The notes below the pieces were generated by a model. That model saw only the letters and a list, made by a program, of their open reading frames with translations. It was not told where the DNA came from and made no database searches. A program made the position numbers and the translations under genes. From Acidimicrobiales bacterium (GTDB lineage Bacteria; Actinomycetota; Acidimicrobiia; Acidimicrobiales; Acidimicrobilacustridaceae), in assembly GCA_025455885.1 (NCBI GenBank), contig JALOLR010000001.1, positions 71,441-135,440 of the forward strand: 64,000 bases of DNA, written 5' to 3'. Of the stretch, positions 22,580-30,318 are shown one piece after another. How positions within the stretch are numbered: the stretch's first letter is position 1; every line of letters begins with the position of its first letter.

Positions 22580-23389
22580 GTGACCGCCGTCACCGAGATC
22601 TGGACCTACCGGAACCTCATCTACAACCTGGCCCAACGCGAGTTGCGGTCCCGGTACAAGAAGAGCGTGCTCGGGTGGGCCTGGTCCCTCATCAACCCGG
22701 CGTCGACCCTGTTGATCTTCAGCATCGTGTTCGGGGTGATCTTCAGCTCCGACCCGCCGGTCATGGGCAACGGCACCACCCAGAGCTTCGCCCTCTTCCT
22801 CTTCTGCGGGCTCGTCGTGTGGAACTTCTTCAGCGGGACGGTCAACGGCTCGATCTCCCAGCTCCAGGCCGCGGGACCGCTGCTCAACAAGGTGTACTTC
22901 CCGCCCGCCTGCCCGGCCATCGCCAACATGTTCACGGTGCTGCTCCAGGCCCTCATCGAGGGCGCCATCCTGGCGGCGATCATGATCGTGGTCGGCAACG
23001 TCGGATGGACGATGGTGCTCTTCCCCCTGGTGCTGGTCTGCACCGGCCTGTTCGGCCTCGGCCTGGGCCTCGTCGCCGCCGTCTACAACGTGTACCTGCG
23101 CGACGTGGGCTATCTGGTGGGGATCGTCCTCAACGTCCTCTTCTACGCCACGCCGATCGTGTACCCGCTCGACCAGGTGCCCGAGGAGAAGTTCGGGATC
23201 CCGATGCGGCGCCTCATCGAGCTGAACCCGCTGACCCGCCTCGTCGAGCTGACCCGGGAGGCCTTCTACACCCTCACGTGGCCGTCCGTCTGGTTCGTGA
23301 CGACCGTGGTCGTCGTCTCCCTCGGTACCTTCGTCGTGGGGGCGTTCCTCTTCGCCCGCAAGGCCCGCAACGTGATCGAGGAGCTCTGA
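22580..23389 (+). CDS. wzm: polysaccharide ABC exporter permease (Wzm/TagG family)
   Basis: A 269-residue membrane subunit with six helices. It starts with RNLIYNLAQRELRSRYKKS, the amphipathic N-terminal helix and RxRYxxS motif of ABC-2 polyol/polysaccharide permeases, followed by LGWAWSLINP. With the ATPase downstream it would export a finished lipid-linked polymer. GTG start with GAAGGGA five bases upstream. The TGA overlaps the ATG of the ATPase gene by one base. The absence of a Wzy-like polymerase in the same operon fits an ABC-dependent route. Confidence 0.93.
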   Translation: MTAVTEIWTYRNLIYNLAQRELRSRYKKSVLGWAWSLINPASTLLIFSIVFGVIFSSDPPVMGNGTTQSFALFLFCGLVVWNFFSGTVNGSISQLQAAGPLLNKVYFPPACPAIANMFTVLLQALIEGAILAAIMIVVGNVGWTMVLFPLVLVCTGLFGLGLGLVAAVYNVYLRDVGYLVGIVLNVLFYATPIVYPLDQVPEEKFGIPMRRLIELNPLTRLVELTREAFYTLTWPSVWFVTTVVVVSLGTFVVGAFLFARKARNVIEEL

Positions 23390-24663
23390 TGGCCGAGGCC
23401 CCGGCGATCGCCGTCGACGACGTCACCAAGCACTTCCGGCTCTACAAGGAGCGCGCCGGCTCGGTGAAGGAGCTGTTCACGAAGCGCCGGGGGAAGCGCT
23501 TCGAGGAGTTCTGGGCGCTGAAGGGGGTGTCGCTCGAGGTGCCCCACGGCTCGATGTACGGCCTCGTGGGGCACAACGGCTCCGGCAAGTCGACGCTGCT
23601 CAAGATGATGGCCGGGATCCTCCAGCCGACCTCGGGGCGCATCACCACCGACGGGCGGATCTCGGCCCTTCTCGAGCTCGGCGCCGGCTTCCACCCCGAG
23701 CTCAGCGGCCGGGAGAACATCTACCTCAACGCCGCCATCCTCGGTCTCCACCGTCGCGAGGTCGACGCCATCTTCGACGACATCGTCGACTTCTCCGGCC
23801 TCGCCGGGTTCGTCGACTCGCCGGTCAAGCACTACTCGAGCGGCATGTTCGTCCGGCTGGGGTTCTCGGTGGCGGTCCACGTGAACCCCCGGATCCTCAT
23901 CATCGACGAGGTGATCGCCGTCGGCGACGAGGAGTTCCAGCGGCGCTGCTTCGACCACCTCTACAAGCTCCGCAGCGACGGCGTCACCATCGTCATGGTC
24001 ACCCACAGCCTCCCGCTCGTGCAGGCCATGTGCGACCACGCGGCGTGGCTCGACCACGGCAACCTGATGGCCATGGGCACCGGTGCCGAGGTCGTGCACC
24101 AGTACCTGGACCAGGTGAACGAGGCCGAGGCCGACCGCTTCGCCGAGGACGAACGGGTGCGCCTGGCCGAGGAGGCCGCCGAGCTCGCCAAGCACCGCCC
24201 GCCGTCGAGCCCGGCGGAGCGGCCGGTGATCATCGAGCGTGCCGAGCTGCTCGACGCGGCCGGCCGGCCCGTCTCGTTGGTCACGCCCCTGCAGCCGCTC
24301 ACCGTGCGCACCCACTACACGTGCCGGGCGCCGGTCGAGCGTCCGCTGTTCTCGTTCTCGATCCACAACGAGCACGGCGTCTACGTCGCCAACCCGGGGA
24401 TGCGGCGCGCCGAACCGGGGATGCTCGAGGTGGGCCCCGGTCACGTCGACTACCGCATCGACCGCTTCCCCCTCGGTGAGGGGGAGTACCACTTCTCCTT
24501 CGCCGTGCACGACGCCTCCGCCACGACCTCGCTCGACAAGCGTGACGAGCTCGCCACACTCAGGGTCCGCAACGGCGACGAGTACGTGGCCGGTGTCGTC
24601 GACATCGCCGGGGAGTGGGCGCCGGCGGGCGCCGACGGGTCACCCTCGGGAGGGTCGCGATGA
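23389..24663 (+). CDS. wzt: polysaccharide ABC exporter ATPase with C-terminal sugar-binding domain (Wzt family)
   Basis: A 424-residue protein. Residues about 1-250 are the ABC ATPase: Walker A GHNGSGKST (Lys67), the family-specific SALLELGAGFHPELSGREN, a variant signature YSSGM, Walker B ILIIDEVIAVGD, and the switch His in MVTHSL. Residues about 290-415 form a beta-sandwich (RTHYTCRAPV, FSFSIHNEHGVYV, FSFAVHDASAT) like the Wzt C-terminal domain that binds the modified non-reducing end of an O antigen. That domain implies a capped polymer. A multi-module glycosyltransferase and a methyltransferase/coiled-coil gene follow, overlapping or touching, and would supply polymerisation and capping. 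Confidence 0.93.
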   Translation: MAEAPAIAVDDVTKHFRLYKERAGSVKELFTKRRGKRFEEFWALKGVSLEVPHGSMYGLVGHNGSGKSTLLKMMAGILQPTSGRITTDGRISALLELGAGFHPELSGRENIYLNAAILGLHRREVDAIFDDIVDFSGLAGFVDSPVKHYSSGMFVRLGFSVAVHVNPRILIIDEVIAVGDEEFQRRCFDHLYKLRSDGVTIVMVTHSLPLVQAMCDHAAWLDHGNLMAMGTGAEVVHQYLDQVNEAEADRFAEDERVRLAEEAAELAKHRPPSSPAERPVIIERAELLDAAGRPVSLVTPLQPLTVRTHYTCRAPVERPLFSFSIHNEHGVYVANPGMRRAEPGMLEVGPGHVDYRIDRFPLGEGEYHFSFAVHDASATTSLDKRDELATLRVRNGDEYVAGVVDIAGEWAPAGADGSPSGGSR

Positions 24664-27600
24664 CCGCAGGGCGGAGGGGAGCGCGCGTCCGGCTGTCCGG
24701 AGTGGCCCGTCGTGCCGCGCCCCCGGACTCGTCGGTGCGGGCGGGGCTCCGCCTCGGCCGCCAGATGGCTCGCGACGGGCTCGGGTACCTCCCGCGGCTG
24801 CGGGCGCTGTGGGCGCTCGCCTCCCAGCCGTCCCCGACCGAGCCCCGCTACGCCGACTGGTCGGCCCGCCACCGGGTGAGCGCCGACGACCTCGCCGACC
24901 AGATCCTCCAGCACCGCGTGGAGACGCGGCCCGTCGACCTCGAGGTCGTCGTGCGCCCCGGCGGGCTCGCCGCCACCCGTGCGACGATCGACTCGTTGGT
25001 CGGCCAGACCTGCCCGACCTGGCGGGCGGTCCTCGTCGACGCCGAGGCCGGGCTGGCCACCGACCCGCGGGTCACGGTGACCGCCGCCGCCGGCGGTGTC
25101 GACGCCCGGGTGGCCGAGCTCCTCGTGGCGGGCGACCCCTCGTCGGTCGTCGTGGTGCTCGACGCCGGGGACGTGGTCGAGCCCGACCTCGTGCACCAGG
25201 TCGTGAGCCACTGCTGGGACGACCCGGCGGCGGAGGTCGTCCACTGGGACGACGACGTGCTCGACGCCAACGGCGCGCCCGGTGATCCGTTGTTCCGGCC
25301 CTCGTGGTCGCCCGACGTGCTCCTCGGGGTGAACTACCTGGGCCGTTCCTTCGCGCTGCGTCGCCGGGCGGTCCAGCGCGGCGGGGTCGACGCCACCCTC
25401 GGCGACGCTCTCTGGTGGGACCTGTTGCTCCGGGCGGGGCTCGAGGACGAGCGCGTCGTGCGGATCCCCCGGGTCCTCGCCCACCTCGTCCGTCGTCCCG
25501 TCGTCGCACCGGACCGGGCCCGGCAGGTCGTGGCCGACCACCTCCGCCGCACCGGGCAGCAGGCCGAGCTCGTCGACGGTCCGGGCGGCGTGGTGGTGCG
25601 CTGGGCGCTGCCCGACCCGCCGTCGGTGACGGTCATCATCCCCACGCGCCACAACCAGCAGATGCTGTCCACCTGCCTGCCGTCGCTCGCCGCGACCGAC
25701 TATCCGGCCTTCGACGTCCGCATCGTCGACAACGGCGGCCGTACGCCCGAGCACGAGGCCTGGTACGCGGCCAACGACCACGGGCTCGACCTCGACGTCA
25801 CGTGGTGGGACGAGGAGTTCAACTACTCGAGGGTCAACAACGTCGCCGCCGCCGGCGCCTCGGGCGACGTGCTCGTCTTCCTCAACGACGACACCGAGCT
25901 GCGCGACCCCGCCTGGCTGCGCGAGCTGGTCGGCTGGAGCATCCAGCCCGGCATCGGTCTGGTCGGCCTGCAGCTCATCGACCCCGAGGGCCGCATCCAG
26001 CACGGCGGGGTGGTGGTGGGCGTCAACGGGTTCGCCGACCACCTCTTCCTCGGCCTGGAGCCGCACTCCGCGACGCTCCTCGGCTCCACGGACTGGTACC
26101 GCAACACGCTGTCGGTCACCGCGGCGTGCGTCGCCGTGCGGCGCGAGCTGTTCGAGCAGGTGGGAGGGTTCGACGAGCGCTTCGTCCTCTGCGGCAGCGA
26201 CGTGGTGCTGGGCTTCGACACCCGCTTCGCCGGCTACCGCAACGTCTGCTCCCCGGTGACCGAGGTCCGCCACCTCGAGTCGGCCACGAGGGGTCGCACC
26301 GTCCCGGTCGGGGACTTCCACGCCAGCTACTGGCGGTACCAGAAGTACCTGCGCGGTGGTGACCCGTACTTCTCCCCGAGCCTGTCCACCCGCACCGGCG
26401 CGCCCCTCTTCCGCGACGCCGACGACCGCGGTCCGATGCCCCAGGTCGGTGAGGTCCTGGGCCGCAACTTCACGGTGTTCCGCCAGAAGGCCGACGAGGC
26501 CGAGTCGGTCTGGCTGTCCGACATCTGCCGGGCCGACGACGCGGTGGTCGACGCCGTCGACGCCCTCCACGCCGGGACCTCGGGGTGGGCCGACGTCGAG
26601 ACGATGAACTGGTTCTTCCCGGACATCGACAGCCCCTTCTACGGGGGGATCAACACCGCGCTCCGCCTCGCCGAGCACCTGCAGGCCCACCACGGCGTCC
26701 GCCACCGGTTCGTGATGATGGCCGATCCCAACGAGGTCTTCTTCCGGTCGGCGCTGGCCGCGGCGTTCCCGTCGCTGGCCGACGTGCCCATGACCTTCAT
26801 CGGCGGGCCCACCGACCCCGAGCTGAGTCGGGTGCCCTACGCCGACGTGTCGATCGCCACGCTCTGGGTCACCGCCTACAGCGTCGCCCGCTTCCCCCAC
26901 ACGCGGCGGAAGTTCTACCTGATCCAGGACTTCGAACCGCAGTTCTACCCCGCCGGCACCAACTACGCCCTCGCCGAGGAGGGCTACCGGCTCGGCCTCT
27001 ACGGGCTGTGCAACACCGAACGCCTGCTCGACATCTACGAACGGGACTACCGCGGGGTCGGTGGGTCGTTCATGCCCGCCGTCGACGACTCGGTGTTCCA
27101 CGCCCGCGGCCGGCGCCCGCTGCGCCACGACGGCCCGGCGACGGTGTTCGTGTACGCCCGCCCCGGCCACTGGCGCAACTGCTGGGAGCTGGCGTCGCTG
27201 GCCCTCGGCGAGCTCAAGGAGCGCCTCGGCGACGAGGTCCGCATCGTCACCGCCGGCTCGTGGGCCCGCCCGGACGACCTCGGTCGGGGGATCGAGCACC
27301 TCGGGCTCCTCGACTACCGCGACACCGGCGAGCTCTACCGCCGCTGCGACCTCGGGGTCGCGCTCACCGTCTCGGCGCACCCCTCCTACCTGCCGCTCGA
27401 GCTGATGGCCTGCGGGGTGCCGGTCGTGGCGTTCGACAACCCCGCCGGGGACTGGATCCTGCACCACGAGGTCAACTCGCTGCGCTGTCGGCGCACCGTC
27501 GACGGGCTGGCCGAGGCGATGAGTCGTCTCGTCGTCGATCAGGATCTGCGCGTCCGGCTCGGCGCCGCCGCCGAGACCACCATCGCCGAGCGGTTCGCCC

Positions 27601-27683
27601 GGTGGGACGACGCCTTCGCCGGCGTGTACGGCGTCCTCGCCGATCCGCACGCCCGAGGAGCCCACGGGACGGCATCGCCGTGA
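24660..27683 (+). CDS. multi-module glycosyltransferase: GT-A-like, GT2 and WsaF-like GT4 domains
   Basis: A 1007-residue protein with three modules. Residues about 75-300 resemble a GT-A domain (LEVVVRPGGLAATRATID, ASPACE of DAGDVVEPDLV). Residues about 321-560 are a GT2 domain with SVTVIIPTRHNQQ, VFLNDDTELRDPAWL and GRIQHGGVVVG. Residues about 645-1000 match the rhamnosyltransferase WsaF type of GT-B: FPDIDSPFYGGINTALR, YLIQDFEPQFYPAG and LPLELMACGVPVVAFDNPAG. Such multi-domain enzymes build ABC-exported rhamnans. ATG start overlaps the exporter ATPase stop as ATGA; an earlier in-frame GTG lies inside wzt. Rhamnose as the donor is suggested by the rml genes but is inference. Confidence 0.9.
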   Translation: MTAGRRGARVRLSGVARRAAPPDSSVRAGLRLGRQMARDGLGYLPRLRALWALASQPSPTEPRYADWSARHRVSADDLADQILQHRVETRPVDLEVVVRPGGLAATRATIDSLVGQTCPTWRAVLVDAEAGLATDPRVTVTAAAGGVDARVAELLVAGDPSSVVVVLDAGDVVEPDLVHQVVSHCWDDPAAEVVHWDDDVLDANGAPGDPLFRPSWSPDVLLGVNYLGRSFALRRRAVQRGGVDATLGDALWWDLLLRAGLEDERVVRIPRVLAHLVRRPVVAPDRARQVVADHLRRTGQQAELVDGPGGVVVRWALPDPPSVTVIIPTRHNQQMLSTCLPSLAATDYPAFDVRIVDNGGRTPEHEAWYAANDHGLDLDVTWWDEEFNYSRVNNVAAAGASGDVLVFLNDDTELRDPAWLRELVGWSIQPGIGLVGLQLIDPEGRIQHGGVVVGVNGFADHLFLGLEPHSATLLGSTDWYRNTLSVTAACVAVRRELFEQVGGFDERFVLCGSDVVLGFDTRFAGYRNVCSPVTEVRHLESATRGRTVPVGDFHASYWRYQKYLRGGDPYFSPSLSTRTGAPLFRDADDRGPMPQVGEVLGRNFTVFRQKADEAESVWLSDICRADDAVVDAVDALHAGTSGWADVETMNWFFPDIDSPFYGGINTALRLAEHLQAHHGVRHRFVMMADPNEVFFRSALAAAFPSLADVPMTFIGGPTDPELSRVPYADVSIATLWVTAYSVARFPHTRRKFYLIQDFEPQFYPAGTNYALAEEGYRLGLYGLCNTERLLDIYERDYRGVGGSFMPAVDDSVFHARGRRPLRHDGPATVFVYARPGHWRNCWELASLALGELKERLGDEVRIVTAGSWARPDDLGRGIEHLGLLDYRDTGELYRRCDLGVALTVSAHPSYLPLELMACGVPVVAFDNPAGDWILHHEVNSLRCRRTVDGLAEAMSRLVVDQDLRVRLGAAAETTIAERFARWDDAFAGVYGVLADPHARGAHGTASP

Positions 27684-29293
27684 ACCGCTACCCCCTCGCC
27701 TACGACGAGGACGCCTCGACCGGGCGGGCCGTCGCCCTGGTGCGCTCCGCGGGCCGCGATCCCGGTGTCGTGGTGGATCTGGGGGCCGGGCCGGGTGCGG
27801 TGGCCGAGGCGCTGCGTGACCTCGGCCACGAGTACGTCGGCGTGGACATCGACGAGGCGTCCCTCGCCCAGCTCTCCGACCGTGGCTTCGAGACCCATCT
27901 GCTCGGCCTGGCCGTGGCCGAGGACGACCTGGTGGCGGCCCTGCAGGCCGTGCTGGGCGATCGTCCCCTCGCCGCCGTGCTGGCGCTCGACGTCCTCGAG
28001 CACCTCCCCGACCCCACCGTGGCGCTGCGCGCCGTGCGGCGCCTCGTCGAGGGCGCCTCGCCGGCGTCGGCGCCGCTCGTGGTCAGCATCCCCAACGTCA
28101 CCCACGTCGACGTCGCCGCCAAGCTGGTCCTCGGCCGCTGGGACGTCGACGACGGTGGCCTGCTCGACGACACCCACCTCCGCTTCTTCTCCGAGGCCGA
28201 GCTCGGCCGCCTGCTCGTGCAGGGCGGGTGGGTCGCCGAGGCCGCCGCCGACACCGAGGCCGCCGTCTCCGACCAGTGCTGGCCCGTCGACTCGCCCGCT
28301 CTCCGGCCCGGGTCACCGCTGAGCGACCTGTTGCGGACCGTCCGCCGGGACGCCGGGCCCGGCGCCACCACCTACCAGTTCGTGCGCCGCCTCCGCCCGG
28401 CTCCGGCCGGCCCCGCCGTCGCCCCCTACGCCGTCGTGCGCGACGAGGACCGCCCGGCACTCGGTGTCGTCGTGCGGGCCACTCCCGCGGACGCCCCCGA
28501 GCTGGGTGACGACCTGGTCGCCGCCGGGGTGACCGGCGGGGTGTGGATCGGCGCCGACGGCGATCTCGCCGCGGCGGTCGCGGCGGTCCCCGAACGGGTC
28601 GTGGTGGTCCTCGACGGGCAGTGCCGGGTCGGACCGGACTGGGCGTCGACGATCGCGGCCGCCGTCGTGGCCAGCCCCGGCCGGGTGCTGCGCGTCCCCA
28701 CCCGCCTGCTCGACGACCTCGCCGACCCGACGTCGCCCTGGGAGGAGCTCGTGGGCCCGGACGGCCCCGACGACCTCGATCCTGTCGACCTCCTGCACGT
28801 CGCCCCGCTCGCCCCGGTCGTCCCCGCCGCCTTCGCCGTCCCGGTCGAGGTGGTGCGCTCCGCCGGGGTGCGCCCTGACGGAGCGCCCTGGGGGCTGGCC
28901 CGGTGGATCGCCACCGCGGCCCAGCTCAGCGGTGTCCAGGCCGTCGACGGCCCGCCGGTCCTCGCCGTTCCCCGCCCGACCGACCCCGAGGTCGCTGCCG
29001 TCGCCCGCTCGATCGTCGCCCATCTCGACGAGCGACCGATGGTGCTGCCCGCCGGCTCGGCGGCCCGGCTGGCCGGGGCCCGCGAGCGGCTGGTCGCCGC
29101 CGAGGCGGAGGTGGTGTGGTCACGAGAGGAGCTGCGTGCCGACCGCGAGGCCCTCGAACAGATGGCCCACCACCTGCGCCGCCTCGGCGCCGAGCTGGAC
29201 GCGGTGCGTCCGGAGCTCGAGCGCCTCCGCGCCGAGCACGCCCGCCGGCCGAGCCGGCGCCTCGCCGCCCTTCTGCGCTCGCTGCTCTCCTGA
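27680..29293 (+). CDS. methyltransferase with C-terminal coiled coil, possible chain-terminating ruler
   Basis: A 537-residue protein. Residues about 25-245 are a class I SAM methyltransferase: motif I VVDLGAGPGAVAEAL, the acidic VGVDIDE, then ALDVLEHLPDP and VSIPNVTHVD. Residues about 260-440 are an Ala/Val-rich region with a degenerate GT-A look (VVVVLDGQCRVGPDW). Residues about 455-525 are a long charged coiled coil, and the final RRLAALLRSLLS is a basic amphipathic helix that could touch the membrane. GTG start overlaps the preceding gene by four bases. Methyltransferase plus coiled coil beside Wzm/Wzt recalls WbdD, which caps and measures E. coli O8/O9 chains; no kinase domain is visible. 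The role is inference. Confidence 0.8.
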   Translation: MNRYPLAYDEDASTGRAVALVRSAGRDPGVVVDLGAGPGAVAEALRDLGHEYVGVDIDEASLAQLSDRGFETHLLGLAVAEDDLVAALQAVLGDRPLAAVLALDVLEHLPDPTVALRAVRRLVEGASPASAPLVVSIPNVTHVDVAAKLVLGRWDVDDGGLLDDTHLRFFSEAELGRLLVQGGWVAEAAADTEAAVSDQCWPVDSPALRPGSPLSDLLRTVRRDAGPGATTYQFVRRLRPAPAGPAVAPYAVVRDEDRPALGVVVRATPADAPELGDDLVAAGVTGGVWIGADGDLAAAVAAVPERVVVVLDGQCRVGPDWASTIAAAVVASPGRVLRVPTRLLDDLADPTSPWEELVGPDGPDDLDPVDLLHVAPLAPVVPAAFAVPVEVVRSAGVRPDGAPWGLARWIATAAQLSGVQAVDGPPVLAVPRPTDPEVAAVARSIVAHLDERPMVLPAGSAARLAGARERLVAAEAEVVWSREELRADREALEQMAHHLRRLGAELDAVRPELERLRAEHARRPSRRLAALLRSLLS

Positions 29294-29309
29294 GCGGGCG
29301 ACGGGCGCG

Positions 29310-30299
29310 TCAACGGTGCCCGAAGGCCTCCAGCAGGCGCCGTGCGGCGACGGTCGGGGTGAGCGCCCCGGAGGCCACGGCCTCCTCGACGGCGGGGAGG
29401 GCCTCGGTCACCGCCGGGTCCTCACGGAAGCGGTCCATCAGCGTGTCGCCGATCTCGCTCCAGAGCCATGCGGTCGCCTGCCCGGCCCGGACCCGTTCGA
29501 GCTCGCCGGACGCGCCGACGGCGTCGACGAAGCGTTCGACGGCGGACCACACCTCGGGGACCCCCGAGCCGTCGAGACCCGAGCAGGCGAGCACCTCGGT
29601 GGACCACGACGCCCACTTCGGGCGCAGGAGGTGGACGGCGGCGGCGTAGTCCGACCGGGTGCGCCCGGCGGCAGGAGCGAGGTCGCCGTCGGCCTTGTTG
29701 ACCACCACCAGGTCGGCGAGCTCCATGATCCCCCGCTTGATGCCCTGCAGCTCGTCGCCGCCCCCCGGGGCCACGAGGAGGACGAAGAGGTCGACCATGT
29801 CGGCCACCGCCACCTCGGACTGGCCGACGCCGATGGTCTCGACGATCACGACGTCGAAGCCGAACGCCTCGCAGAGCAGCATCGCCTCACGGGTCCGACG
29901 GGCGACCCCGCCGAGCTGACCCCGGCCCGGCGACGGTCGGATGAACGCCTCCGGGCGACGGGAGAGCTCCTCCATCCGGGTCTTGTCGCCCAGGATCGAG
30001 CCACCGGTGCGTCGGCTCGACGGGTCCACGGCGAGCACCGCGACCCGGCGACCCTGCGCGATGAGGTGGGTCCCGAACGCCTCGATGAACGTGGACTTCC
30101 CGACCCCCGGCGGCCCGGAGATCCCCAGACGCACGGCCGCCCCCGTCTCGGGCAGCAGCGCTTCGAGGACGGCGTCGGCGACGCGGCGGTGGTCCGGACG
30201 GGTCGACTCGGCGAGGGTGATCGACCGGGCCAGGGCCCGACGGTCGCCGGCCCGGATGCCGGACAGGAGGGCCTCGGGGTCGGCCGGCGGCCCGCTCAC
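29310..30299 (-). CDS. meaB: methylmalonyl-CoA mutase-associated GTPase MeaB
   Basis: G3E-family GTPase that guards loading and repair of adenosylcobalamin in methylmalonyl-CoA mutase. The 329-residue protein has the P-loop GPPGVGKST, the switch region VLAVDPSSRRTGGSILGD, ETIGVGQSEVAV and the base motif NKAD. It lies 19 bases downstream of the mutase gene on the same strand, so both should be on one transcript. GTG start. Relatives named ArgK were once thought to be kinases; the genomic context settles the MeaB role here. Confidence 0.95.
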   Translation of the reverse strand: MSGPPADPEALLSGIRAGDRRALARSITLAESTRPDHRRVADAVLEALLPETGAAVRLGISGPPGVGKSTFIEAFGTHLIAQGRRVAVLAVDPSSRRTGGSILGDKTRMEELSRRPEAFIRPSPGRGQLGGVARRTREAMLLCEAFGFDVVIVETIGVGQSEVAVADMVDLFVLLVAPGGGDELQGIKRGIMELADLVVVNKADGDLAPAAGRTRSDYAAAVHLLRPKWASWSTEVLACSGLDGSGVPEVWSAVERFVDAVGASGELERVRAGQATAWLWSEIGDTLMDRFREDPAVTEALPAVEEAVASGALTPTVAARRLLEAFGHR

Positions 30300-30318
30300 G
30301 GTGGTTGCGTCGTCCGGT

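Noticed and set aside
24450-27665. 1071-codon minus-strand frame opposite the multi-module glycosyltransferase
   Set aside because: Repetitive Val/Glu/Asp/Gly composition with no domain; typical antisense of a high-GC gene.
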